A stretch of 64,000 bases of DNA from positions 337,982 to 401,981 of the forward strand of contig CAJJDN010000095.1 in the NCBI GenBank assembly GCA_905182985.1. The letters are read 5' to 3'. The translations under genes were made by a program, and so were the position numbers. Below the pieces are notes generated by a model. The model saw only the letters and a program-made list of their open reading frames with translations. It did not search any database and was not told where the DNA came from. Positions 1 through 11,763 of the stretch are shown here, piece by piece. Numbering within the stretch: position 1 is the stretch's first letter; every line of letters starts with the position of its first letter. This stretch comes from Paramecium sonneborni. Taxonomy: Eukaryota > Ciliophora > Oligohymenophorea > Peniculida > Parameciidae.

Positions 1-539
1 ATAGTGCTGGGGGTAATCTATGTGCTGCTTTAACAATGTTATGTATTAGAGAAAATGTCTATTTGCCTTCAGGTATTATTTTAGCTTATCCTGCATTAAA
101 TCTTGACCCAAAAAACTTCAATATGTATTAATTTGTTTCGCTAGATGATGGATGTATTAGATATTATCATTTATATAGTGCTTCCTCATACATTTTTAAA
201 ATTATGTGTGAAATCCTATATATAAGATGAAACACTTGATTATAAGGATTCATTGATATCCCCTAGTGAAGCTATTGATGAAGTACTTTAATAATTTCCA
301 TAAGCTTATATTTTAACAGGTACAAATGACCCATTACATGGAGATACTTGGAGATTGTTAAATAGATTAATGTATATTATTTTCATATCTTCATTATTAG
401 TAATCTAGGCAGGAAATGCAAAATGTACAAATATGATTATATGCCTCATGGATTCTTAAATTTTTATAATTTAATTCCCAATGGAGAGTAATGTATAAAT
501 GACATTATTCAAATCGTTAAGGACATACTCTCCACTTGA
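1..539 (+). CDS. Hormone-sensitive-lipase-like carboxylesterase, C-terminal part
   Basis: Alpha/beta-hydrolase of the hormone-sensitive lipase type, hydrolysing acyl esters. The gene enters from the left edge. The frame opens with SAGGNL, the nucleophile elbow (normally GDSAGGN), so the catalytic Ser is the second codon visible. Downstream are the acid-residue region (TGTNDPLHGD) and the His region (YDYMPHGFLNF), so the whole triad is present. Two introns restore the frame: 208-226 (19 nt, GTG donor, less certain) and 372-400 (29 nt, GTA...TAG). The stop is TGA at 537-539. The first intron is inferred only from the frame change between the block ending FKIM and the block DYKDSLISPSEA; an alternative is a frameshift. 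Confidence 0.8.
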
Positions 540-654
540 AGATTAATTATAATTTTATTTTACTTAGAATTATAAATTTATTTGTATTTGTATTTACTTA
601 TAAAATCTAAATAATTGTTATTGAGAAATTAATTTCTCGGAATTAAAAATAATA

Positions 655-2208
655 ATGAAGAAAATTTAAAATCAATTAAAAAATATAGACTTTTTCAGTG
701 TTACATACACCCCTGCTATATCAGATGGACTAAACTATAATCATTCTAGCATAATTGGAGGGATTATCTCCTTAATTATTGGTGCTCTAAGCTTAGTCTA
801 TTGTATTTACTATTTGTATCTCTGGTGGGATTATTAGTTATTACCAAAGGTTACTGAGGATATAAATAATTTTTCTGAAGATATTGATTTTGGCTTTATA
901 ACTAATAGAATGAAAGTAATTGCATATGATAAAAATGGATTATCTACAATCAATCCATTTAAAAGTGATGAAATCATCTTAATGCCATTAATTATGGATC
1001 TTGATGTTGGAAACCTAGAACCCTTGATTAGCAATATTACAGATGAATAACTACTTGATATAAACATTCTTATGGGAAAAGATAAATAATATATAATAAT
1101 TTTCACTCTTTGTAAAGAAGATTATTTGATTGGAAATTATAAATGTGCCTCTCAAGATGCCTAAACAAGATACTTTAATTAATCTGGCAATATGTTATAT
1201 ACCAATATAGAATTTACTACTATAAATCCATCAACATTTGAACCTTAACAATTTGATCGAACCTACCCTATTTATATTCATACTGGTGCAGAATTATGCT
1301 CTTAAATTACTTTACATTACTAATTGAATCATTACTTAATAGATAAAGCCTTTTTATTTTCCTCTAACATACAAGAACAAAATTATATATCAAACTCTCT
1401 TAATTATCCATAATTTGGCACGAAAAGCTATTGTGATAAAACCTTTCTACAAGATACATATGGAATCTATTGGATTTTATTTTAATAGTAGTATCGCACT
1501 GTTTAAATTGGATATCCATCAATAAGTGAAGTATTTGCAGCGATTGGGTCTATAATTAGTATCTTATTTTCTGTTAAATATATAATAACGATATTAAATT
1601 TGTCTTAAATGAGATAATCTGTATTAGATGATATAATGAGACAATATTATCCTGAAATTAGATAATTTCACATCAGTAAAAATTTTTGGGGAAAAATTAA
1701 ATAAGTTAAATTTGATGGTATTTAAGTAGAATTACCAAGTTATATAGCGTTTTAAAAATAAATTCATTCTCAAATGGCATGTAAACTGAATTATAAAAAT
1801 TTATTGTATGAGATATCACGGTTTTAATTTATTATTATGTCAATGAAAAGAAGAAAAGAGATCGAAAAAGTACATAATGTAGGAATTAAAGTTCCCATGG
1901 AATTATCAGATTCAGGAGAATCTTATGTAATATCAGAGGGTCTATAAAATCAGTAGAAAACACTTAATTTAAGGCATATGAATACAATCAAAACCAAATA
2001 TGACATTTTAACAATTAATGATGCACTGATATTGAGTTAGGAATTTAAAAAACTTTAATAATAACCAGAAACTTAAAATGGTTAAACAACTCGTAATGTT
2101 GATAATTGTAATGAGAATGAAGAGATAGAAAGAGAATAAGATTTCTATGATGTAAATTTTGTGAGATAGCAAAACTCACCCAAAAGTAGAAAAAAAATTG
2201 ATTTTTGA
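655..2208 (+). CDS. Two-pass membrane protein, 517 aa, ciliate-type hypothetical
   Basis: Uninterrupted 517-codon frame using TAA/TAG as Gln. A hydrophobic segment near residues 30-60 (GGIISLIIGALSLVYCIYYL) and a second near 300-330 (around AAIGSIISILFSVKYIITIL) suggest two membrane passes with a large loop between them containing scattered Cys. The C-terminal ~180 residues are charged and Gln-rich, ending in a block with EREQDFYDVNF. The layout (short N-terminus, TM, ~250-residue loop, TM, cytosolic tail) resembles a multi-copy family of ciliate membrane proteins whose function I do not know. A decayed relative follows directly downstream. No intron is needed. Confidence 0.75.
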
Positions 2209-2229
2209 ATATTATACCTTATTAATTAA

Positions 2230-3116
2230 TTCAACTTTCATCTTTGTATTAAAAATTATCAAAAAATAATTTTCAATTTGTCCTAACATACTTACTCAAA
2301 TTAATTTAATCAAAATTATTAAAAATACTATCTTAAATCAAGATCATTTAAAATTTTTAGTATATGAAGATAAAACGAAAATAAATTTTTATGACTTTAT
2401 GTCTAAAAAATTAAATTATTTACTCTACGAAAAATTCATGCTCTATGATAAAGAGAATTAGTATATATAAGTAAAATAGCTTATCTTATAATTATGCAAA
2501 TTTAGTTATTTACTCTCCTTCTTTTTTGAGCATAGCTTCAAGTAGATATTAAGAATAGAAATTAGTAATAAGTTTAGTAACGAAGAAAATGAACAAAATT
2601 GAATAAATATTTTGAAATTAAAAAATATTAAATGGCAACACACTATATATTAAAATTTATATTTATTTTGATAAATTAGGATCTTTAAAATTAAGTTTAT
2701 TTATTATATTGTGTTGAATATACTAAAACATTAATGATTTCTTTAATTCAATAACAGTCCTCAAAGTTTTGGTTAAAAGCTTCGATCCATTTAATTGAAA
2801 AATATATAAATATCTTTTGTGAGGATTGTTCTTATGAAATTTTCAGAAAAGATTGATATTTCATTAAAAATTCTATAAATATTAAATGCAAACTCGTAAT
2901 TAATGTAGATAATTTTAAATAATATCAATTAAAGATATGACATATAATCATAAAATTTTCAGTCTTTTGTTCTCTCTAAAGAAACTTAACAAGTTATCAA
3001 TAGAGTAGATAAAAAATAAATAAAATTTTGAATTAGAACTAAATAGAGAATAAGATTTTTATAATATAAATTCCTTAAATTTACATGATATAAAATATAA
3101 GCCTCATTTTAATTGA
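2230..3116 (+). pseudogene. Decayed relative of the upstream two-pass membrane protein
   Basis: Several open blocks lie in different frames with TGA between them. The first (to about 2602) encodes a charged stretch around FYDFMSKKLNYLLYEKF. A later block from about 2833 covers a second part. The last ends at TGA 3114-3116 with NREQDFYNIN. That motif matches EREQDFYDVNF at the C-terminus of the intact gene just upstream, at the same relative place. No set of short introns I could find joins the blocks. I infer a broken tandem copy of the 3' half of the 655-2208 gene or of a paralogue. Confidence 0.5.
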
Positions 3117-3130
3117 AATATAATAAACAA

Positions 3131-4275
3131 ATGGATACATTATATGACTTAATAATAGTAGGTTTAGGTTCTCATGGTAGCAATTGTTTTTCACATTTTT
3201 CAGGTAAAATGAGGGTATTGGGGATAGAGTAATATGTTTCGCCTCATACAAAAGGGTCTCATAATGGTGAGACAAGAATTGTAAGAGAAATGGGGTATAG
3301 TGGAGAATATGTAGAAATAGCTAGAAGATCTGTTGAATTATGGAAATAATTATAAGATTCTACAAGTGAATAAGTGTATGTGAATTCAGGAGGAATATTA
3401 TTTGGAAATTAAACAGATAGTTAATTTAGAGACTATACATAATACAATAATCCAAATCTCTAATAATTAAAACATTAAGAAGTTGAATCTAGATTTCCAA
3501 TAAAGACATCTTAAGATTAATAATTTTATTTTGATAAATCAGCAGGATTTGTGAAACCAGAATTAGCAATATAAATATTTATAAATTAAGGTAAAGCGAA
3601 AGGAGGAGAGGTAATAAATAATTGTCGTTATGTAAATCATATATATAAAGATGATGAGATTCATGTTTATACAGATTTAGGAGTATTTAGATCCAAAAAA
3701 TTGATTTTATCACTTGGAATGGGTTTAAAGAGATTATAAAATACTTATTCATCATTGGATATTGCTTTATATAAACAATAGGTGATATTCTTAAAGACTG
3801 ATAATAAGAAATTTGATTAATTACCAGTTTTTATGAGTGAGAATAATTCATAAGAAATATATGGATTTCCAAGAGTGAATGGAGAAGTAAAGATTGGAAT
3901 ACATCATTTTGGTCCATCTTTAGAACATCCTGATTTATATGATCAAACAAAGAATGAGGAAGGAACAGTCAATATGATAAGAGAATTTTTAATTAAGTAT
4001 ATGCCAGAATTAAAAGATGCTATAGTATCTCGAATCTAAACTTGTGTATATACAAGTACAAAGGATCATAATTTTACAATAGATTTTGATCCAAGATCCA
4101 AAAATACAATAATATTGAGTGCATGTTCAGGACGTAATTGATATATATTTTATATATATTAGATGGATTTAAATTTTGTATAGTAATGGGAGAGATTATT
4201 GAAGAGATGTTTAATACAGGACTCTAAAAATACAAAACATTTTAATTGAGTAGATTTTAGAAGCCTAAATTTTGA
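3131..4275 (+). CDS. Sarcosine oxidase / N-methyl amino acid oxidase-like flavoenzyme
   Basis: FAD-dependent amine oxidase of the DAO superfamily, 371 aa, close to the ~390 aa of monomeric sarcosine oxidases, which demethylate sarcosine or related N-methyl amino acids giving formaldehyde and hydrogen peroxide. The N-terminus has the dinucleotide-binding GLGSHGS, followed by HTKGSHNGETRIVR, typical of the family. QTCVYT holds a Cys at the position of covalent FAD attachment in monomeric sarcosine oxidase. A 29-nt intron (4134-4162) must be removed to give the conserved SACSGHGFKF; without it the frame hits TGA. The stop is at 4273-4275. Substrate choice within the family is uncertain; peroxisomal targeting is not evident from the C-terminus (ends RFQKPKF). 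Confidence 0.88.
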
Positions 4276-4288
4276 ATATTGATAAGAA

Positions 4289-5084
4289 ATGAATTAAAAT
4301 AAAATTTAAATAAATAAATTAAAATTAAATATCTTGATGTAATTAAGAGTAGATTTCAGAATAAAAGATATAAGTTTTAGTCAAGAAATTTTATAAGGAA
4401 AATATGTATCTTCAAAAAAAATGTAAGTGTAATTTGTAGAATTATTTAATGATAAAGAAATTATTGTTAGTATAAAAGTAGATAAGGAATTTGAAATGAC
4501 TTTAACAATACAAATTAATTATAGATAGGCTAAATAAGGAGCTGTATTATAGATTTTTAATCGATTACCTACCTTCTTAATAGACAATTCATTTAAAGGA
4601 ATAGAAATTAAAAAAAATATCTTGAATGAAATTGCTTTAATTATCATATCTTAATTTATTTCAATAAATCTATTGATATTTTTCAAAAAGTCTGAGAAAA
4701 GCGTTGGTTGCTATTTCAAGGGATTAAATGAGAATAAATCATCTTTGAAGAATTTCTTCTTATATAACCCTTTTATGTGAATATTATGTCAGTCTATAGG
4801 ATCAATTACAACTAATTTTGAAATATAGCAAGGTTAATCCTTAAGGTATTGTATAATATTAACAAAAATTCCTTTTGTTCATGTTTGTGTTACTGTTAGA
4901 ATTCAAAATTTATCTATCAACTCTTAACAAGTAGAATGATTAATAGAGAGATTTAAATGATTCTAAATGGAATCTATTAACTTAATTAAGTCAAATATTA
5001 AAAGTTAATGAAGTAATTAGTATTAAGATAATATCAAGGAGGACAAATAGGAGTTTTCAATTAGTAATTATTTGTGAGTATTGA
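4289..5084 (+). pseudogene. Unrecognised interrupted reading frame
   Basis: An ATG at 4289 opens 163 codons ending at TGA 4778-4780. A second frame (+1) is open from about 4777 to TGA 5082-5084. Both are lysine-, isoleucine- and asparagine-rich and look coding (NYRQAKQGAVLQIFNRLPTF in the first), but I recognise no domain. I could not find a GT...AG intron of the usual size that joins them. It may be a gene with a frameshift, a pseudogene, or two overlapping chance frames. It lies between the flavoenzyme and aspartate aminotransferase on the same strand. Confidence 0.35.
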
Positions 5085-5159
5085 TTGAGTTCATGAAATA
5101 ATACGTAATATCTTCATTATTTATTTTAAATATATCATCATATAATTTAGTATTAATAA

Positions 5160-6454
5160 ATGTAAGAAATTGGATAATTGAATTCCAATTAAAAAAACTT
5201 ATTCAGTCATTTAACATAAGCTCCATCTGATGCAATCTTTGCAATTATGAATGCATATAAAGCAGATACATCTGAAAATAAGATTGATCTTGGTGTTGGT
5301 GCATATCGAACAGATGAAGAAAAACCTTATGTATTTGACGTGGTGAAAAAAATAGAATAAGAGATTGTAAACGATCCTTCACTTAATAAAGTATGAGTGT
5401 TGTATTAATTATATAAAGGAATATTTAGAAATAGAAGGATTGCCTGAATTTAACAAAGGTTGTTAAATACTTTTATTTGGTAAAGACAATCCTTTAATAA
5501 CAAGTGGTAGAATTGTAACAGCATAATGTTTAGGAGGAACAGGAGCACTTAGAGTGGGATTTGATTTTGTTAAAAGACATTTATAAGGAGATGTTTATGT
5601 TTCAAATCCAACATGGGGTAATCATAATTAGATTTTGGATAGAGTTGGATTAAATTAGATTAATTACCCATATTATGATCCTATTACTAAAGGATTTAAT
5701 TGTAAAGCAACTCTTGATTGTTTATCATAAGCTAAGGAAGGTTCAATTATTTTATTACATGTATGTGCTCATAATCCAACAGGAGTCGATCCAACAGAAG
5801 ATGAATGGCTATAAATTGCAGATGTTTGTAAAACTAGAAATTTAATACCATTTTTTGATTGTGCTTATTAAGGATTTGCTAGTGGTTGTTTAGATAAAGA
5901 TGTTTTTGCTGTACGCAAATTTGCTGAACTTGGATTTTAAATGATCATTGCTTATTCATTCTCTAAGAATATGGGTTTATATAATGAAAGAGTTGGAGCT
6001 ATACATATTCTCACATCTTCTTAAGATATTGCTACTAAAGTTTTAAGCAATTTAAAAATGGTTATTAGAACTTTGTATTCTTGTCCACCTGCTATTGGAG
6101 GTAGAATTGTAAGCAGAATTCTTTGCAATGACAATTATTATTAACAATGGGTTTAAGAATTGAATGTTATTACAGGACGTATTATTAAAATGAGATCTCT
6201 TCTCAAAAATGAATTAGACAATCTTAATGTTTAAGGAAATTGGGATCATATTATTAAATAAACTGGATTCTTTACTTTTACAGGCTTAACACCTCAATAA
6301 TGTGATTAATTGACTTAAGACCATCATGTTTATTTACTACGATCAGGAAGAATGTCTATGGTATTTATTCATCTAAATAATCTAGGCAGGAATAACTTCT
6401 AAAAATGTTAAGTAATTAGTTGAAGCAATTAAAATTGTTGTCTAGAATAAGTGA
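5160..6454 (+). CDS. Aspartate aminotransferase
   Basis: Pyridoxal-phosphate enzyme interconverting aspartate and 2-oxoglutarate with oxaloacetate and glutamate; 413 aa, the usual size. Seen: the N-terminal pattern LFSHLTQAPSDAIFAIMNAY, DLGVGAYRT, the GGTGALR loop, NPTWGNH, HNPTGVDPT, FFDCAYQGFA, and the PLP-lysine loop SFSKNMGLYNERVG, then an Arg in LLRSGRMSM for substrate binding. Two introns: 5391-5418 (28 nt) and 6361-6385 (25 nt). The start at 5160 gives a short leader with no obvious mitochondrial presequence, so a cytosolic form is likelier, though this is inference. The stop TGA at 6452-6454 lies 37 bp before the tRNA gene. Confidence 0.95.
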
Positions 6455-6491
6455 GATATATTATTAAATTATCCTATAATCTATTATCATT

Positions 6492-6563
6492 GAAGGCTTA
6501 GCTCAGGGGTAGAGCGTTGGATTCCAGGTCCAGGGGTCGCGCGTTCAATTCGCGTAGTCTTCA
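6492..6563 (+). tRNA. tRNA-Trp (anticodon CCA)
   Basis: A 72-nt cloverleaf. The seven-base acceptor stem pairs fully (GAAGGCT with AGTCTTC, one G-T), with discriminator A. The D stem is GCTC/GAGC. The anticodon arm TTGGA-TTCCAGG-TCCAG puts CCA at positions 34-36, reading UGG. The T arm is GCGCG/CGCGT with loop TTCAATT. The internal A and B boxes are recognisable and the gene has no intron. The CCA anticodon fits a code where UGA is a stop and is not read as Trp. Confidence 0.95.
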
Positions 6564-6565
6564 TA

Positions 6566-6578
6566 TTTTTATTTTTTT
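6566..6578 (+). terminator. Pol III oligo-T terminator of tRNA-Trp
   Basis: T5 (6566-6570) and T7 (6572-6578) follow the tRNA 3' end within a few bases, the normal RNA polymerase III stop signal. Confidence 0.8.
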
Positions 6579-6616
6579 AATATATAAAAATTACAATTGA
6601 TATTAAATTTTTTATT

Positions 6617-9600
6617 TCAATGATTAATAATTTTTCTTATGTATTGTCTTATTGATGCCGTTTTATGAATAACTTGTAATGGTATTATTGTTAACATTAA
6701 TCGATTCTTGAGCATATCACTCAAAATGCGAAACACAAGGGGTATCCATATAAAAAAGTATATAAAAAAGAGAAAAATATTAAAACTGATAAAGAGTGCA
6801 ACTTTCAAATTATTATTGTTTTAAGCACTTTTTTTAACTGAGTCAGTTAAGGCTTAATTTAAATACTGATAAGCAGCCTTAATATATCTTTCCTACATTA
6901 ATCTCATATTATAAGCCTAATTAGTATTAACTAAATTCATCATATAATTAAGTCTTTTGTTCTCTGATATGTTGTAAATTAGATTATATTCATTAGATTC
7001 ATTATACTGATTATAAGAATTTAAGACTTGTCTATAACTTTCAAAATATTTAGCCATTCCTATAGATAAACCTTACTATAAAACTCCATCACTAAAGTTT
7101 AAACAAATGTCATAATTGATTTCTTTGTCAATTTGCACAATGTAATCACAAGGAGTTAATATGAAAAGATTATTAAAAACCTATATAAATTAAGTCTAAG
7201 TTTACTTCTAAGTAGTCTTAATTTAGAATTTCTGAATTAGAAGAATGGATTTGATGAATAGCTGCATCTAAATTATACAATTCAGCAATCAAAAAGTTTA
7301 AGACTTCAACTGATTAATTGCCAACAAATGTATAATTTTCAACTTCTAAAGCTTTTCTCAATGCATTATCAGAATATCTGTAATAACATTCTGCAAAAGA
7401 GGTCTAATTGAAAACAGGTATTAATTCTATAATATTTGAAATTTGAGACTAAATAAATAAAAAAAATACTTACTTAAATTGCAACAAATAAATAGATAAA
7501 ATAGACAGCCATAATAATTATGACTAAAAGTAAAGCAAGTATTTAATGTTTATAATGTTAATTTGAATTTTTAAATTTCCTTCTTTTTTTTCTTCCATTA
7601 AGTAGATGATCTCCTTCTTCTTTTTCCTTGTTATCATTTTCTTCCTCCTTTTCATCATTATCAGAGAAAAACTATAATAAATATATTAATATTACATCAT
7701 CATCATCATCATCTCCTACTTGAAGACTTGTTATAAAATTTTCACATTTAATATAAATAGATTTAATCTTTTTTTCATTAAGATCTAAAAATAATTATAA
7801 AGCTGCTTAATTAACAACTTAGATTTTAATAATGAATAGAACAATTAAACAAATCCTATTATAATAAAATATAATACTAAAAAAACAGAATGATCGATGC
7901 TGCAGTCAAAAAAGCAGTTACTGAACCTCCTAAAATTTCTGCTCTTGATTCTATATTATATTTGAAATATTCAGCTGGAATAGTTAAACCCATTGTTAAA
8001 GCATTAAAAACATTGTATTCAATATAAAAAACATCATTATTTTGATCATTAATTTCATTAAGAGAACTACTATTAATTTATAGTGCTTTTGCAATTGCTG
8101 ATTAAATTGCTTCATTAAATGTATAATTTTAAGTTCCACCTTCTAAAGTGACCATTTCAATATTTTAAGATAGATATTAATCTTCTGCAAATTAATAATC
8201 GGAACTAATTATACCAGAAACTAAAGTTAAATCTTTTTATAATGATATTAACTATTATAATTCTTTATCCAACCATCTTCTGAATTATTATTCAATATCT
8301 GAATATCCTATCTATTGATCTTTCAACAAAGGATATTAATCATAATGTACTGCCTTTAAATCTTATAAAACTGATTAGACTCCCATTAAAGTACTAGATC
8401 TTTAATTATTTTGTGAGATCAAGGGTAAGCTATCTAATAGATTTTGATTGAAATCAGAATTGATAAAATATTCAAGAAAAGTTATCAATACTAATACTAA
8501 TGTCATTATATTTATGAATATTCGAAAATTCGTTGCTGTTCTAGGTATTTTTGATTAAGATAACAAATTTTCTAATTAATTTTTTGATCTATAAAGATTT
8601 ATTGTATCTTTTTCATTCTTAGAATCTTATTCATTGTTATCATTCTATTGAAAAAGACTTTGCATGTTTTCATCTTCATAATCATCTGATTTTGATTCTT
8701 CTATTTCTACTATACGATCACCAATTAATCTAACAATCTTTATTCCTTCACCATAATTTGTTTGACTTTCGCTACCTTAAACTTATGGATCATTGATTAT
8801 TTATTGTGATATTTTAGTTTAATCTTCCCAAATTATACTTTAATCTACTTTTACTGTAACATCTTAAGATTCTAATCCATTTCCAAAATCCAATACATAA
8901 GTTAAGCTTTAACAATTAAATTTAAATTAATATTGATTTTATATTGTCTTATTATGCGTATACAATTAAGCTTTTTCTAAAAATTTGATTTTCTCTAATT
9001 TTATAATATATCCTTATAATTTATTTTAGATTATTTCATCTTCTATGCATTAAAACTTTATTTCTTGAAGAAAGCATTAAAATTATATTTGTTATTTATT
9101 TGAGTTTTCAAATATTTATGAATGTTCTATTTCTAATTCCTATAATGAATTGTGAGATGCATTATTTTTAGAAGATCTCGTTCCAATTATATAACTTATA
9201 ATACCACCTGTTTTTTATAAAAATTCATCTTTACGATCAAATATATCTGGAAAGATATCTGCTATATTTACTGGTTTAATTGTGATTGATTTTAATTCCA
9301 ATCCAAACATTCTTATACAAGTAGAATTAATATTTTCAATAATCCCATTTGTTTAACATATAAATATACTTAAAGGTTTATGATAAATATCCTATTTGAT
9401 TGTTCCACACATAAAAACTCCAGAATTTATGGTTTATATCATCCTTATATTTAATTAACAAGGCATTATATAACCTTATTTATTTTTTACATAAATTGAT
9501 TTCTCTTTAACTTAATAACTAGGATTATTATCTTGAAACTTTTCTAGAAAATTTTCAAGAAAATGATCATGGTACTTAGAGAAACTATTGATTAGAAATT

Positions 9601-11658
9601 TATAATTACAGATCTGGTTATATTAAATTTAATTTTCTATTTACTAAATCAGTTTTAGCATATCCAAGTAAACTACATGCTGCTTTATTAAGATTACTTA
9701 TTGTTCCTAATTTATCTACATCAGTCAATATTGTTATTGTAGGTAATTACTCATTCTGTATCTCTTCTAAATCAATTGCTTTGAATTTATCATTTTAACT
9801 TATTCTACTTTATTAAATCAATTTTTATCCCATTTCTTCATCATTCAATATTTAAGAATAATATTTTCCCATTAAACGATTTAACTTTGATGCTTTCTAA
9901 TTTAATCTCTTTAATCTATTCCATTATTCTTAAACTAAATTAACAGAATCCAAAATCTTAAATCCTAAATTATTAATTCTACCAATATCTGGTATCTCTT
10001 CCTGTAATTATGCCCAAAAATCTATATATACAAGTGACGTTTTTTCTATTTATTGTATCAATTATTTGCTCTAAGTTTAAAATGCTATTTCAGTTACTAA
10101 GTCAACTTAATTTAAATTTTCTTATTATTATTCTTATAAGTCATCTTCCATAATTCTTTTATATCTATATATTATGAATTCATGATCAAAACTAGGTCCA
10201 CTCTATTCTGCCTATTATAATTCACTTAAAGCTTATTATTTTAATTTTAATCTATCAATTAGAAAATATGAATAATTCAATCTTAAAAAAACATCTTATG
10301 GAAACTGTTTAATACCATCATAATATATTTAACTGATTAATTCTATGAATACTGTATATCTTTCCATATCTTGAAGTGCTGTATGTTTATTTCTATCATT
10401 CAGACTTTTTTTTGATTTTAATACACAATCATTTCTATAACATGTTTATTTATGTATTTCTATAAATCCATCTAACATTAATGATGAATGTTAATCATTT
10501 TTATCCAATAATTATAATAGATATTCGCATAAAATAATTATTTATTATCCTGATATTGCTCTATTAATATTTGAACTTAATAAATCAACTTCAAATATTT
10601 ATTCATTTATAATAATCAATGTAATTAATGGTATTCCACCTATCCATCCCCAAAATACATCTCTAAAATATTAACCTTCCAAAAGATAAGCAAATATCAT
10701 CATAATTGTTGTCCATAAATTTATAGCTGTAATAATTGACCATATTTTCTAAACAACCTTATTATAAAATGGTTTCTCTGTATGAATTTGATAAAATAAA
10801 AAAAAACTAGATAAACAAAAAATTGTTAACAACAATGAACTAAACCTTGGTGTCTCAAGTAATTAGTAAGACATTATTATAATGAAAACATTAATATGAT
10901 AATATGAATATGGTCTTCCTGATCTTTATGCATAAGCATTCCCATATACACATTTACTCTCAAAATAAATTAAACATGTTGAACTAGTTAATATTTGAAA
11001 TAATAGTATTCCAATTATTGCAAAAATACCATGTATATAATGTTCATTACTCCAACATTCAATATTTTTATTGTAAAACCAAATTTCAACTCCATTATTA
11101 TTTACCTTACAAGATAGAAGCTAAAAAAGTAGAAATCAATTTTGTACTCCAAAAAATAAAAGCATTATTGGAAGAAAGCCTATTGTTAAAAAAAGTTTCA
11201 ACAAAGATTTTAATAATAATAATGGAAGGAAAGCTACCTTAAAAGCAAATGCAAAAATTATAAATAACACTATTGAGAAAACTACCAATCCAAAGAATGT
11301 GTAAAATACTGCTAAGTAAATCTCAAACTCTTGATTTATTAAATGCGCTGATATTACGAAATAACTAAATATTATTTATTTATATTCTTACGAAAGAAAT
11401 TTATTTAAATCAGCTGCAGCTTTTTCATTATTCCAAACATAAAATATTTTCGGTCCAAAAGCCAAATATACTAATTAAAGTAATTAGACAATTGAAAAAA
11501 AGACAGCAATATATAATGATTCTTCTTACCATTTCATCATCAGATAAATTACTCTAAAATATAAGTTTATCTATTTACTTGTAAATACTTTACTTTATTT
11601 CATTGATCAATCTGATTATTTATGAAATGTTTACATCAGAAGAAGATCGATTAAACAT
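6617..11658 (-). CDS. TmcB-like PAS-containing multi-pass membrane protein (copy 1)
   Basis: A 1613-aa protein of the family named after Dictyostelium tiny macrocysts (Tmc) proteins, found in large numbers in ciliates; their molecular role is not settled. Order: several N-terminal membrane segments (residues ~40-420), a helical TPR-like region with the family Cys motif HKQTCYRNDC, a PAS-like domain (LNKAACSLLGYAKTDLVNRK), an acidic linker with an Asp run, then membrane segments and a large loop, ending in a last TM with WIPLVFRI...IIPLQVI. Eight introns: 7181-7205, 7449-7473, 7672-7695, 7856-7877, 9585-9609, 11121-11147, 11365-11391, 11554-11578. The start at 11658 was chosen because the first exon then joins in phase and aligns with the divergent neighbour. 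The stop is TGA at 6617-6619. Confidence 0.88.
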
Positions 11659-11763
11659 TCTTTTTTTTATTATAATAATTATCTAAATATAAATTGTTAA
11701 GGTTTTTGCAATTCAAAAATTTATTGCTTTATCATAATATTAAAATAGTAAATTCAATTTTAC
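11659..11763. promoter_or_regulatory. Shared divergent promoter of the two TmcB-like genes
   Basis: Only 105 bp separate the ATGs of two divergently transcribed ~1600-aa paralogues. The spacer is almost pure A/T, with an 8-T run close to the minus-strand start. Both 5' flanks must lie here, so a bidirectional promoter is likely. No known factor site can be called. Confidence 0.5.
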
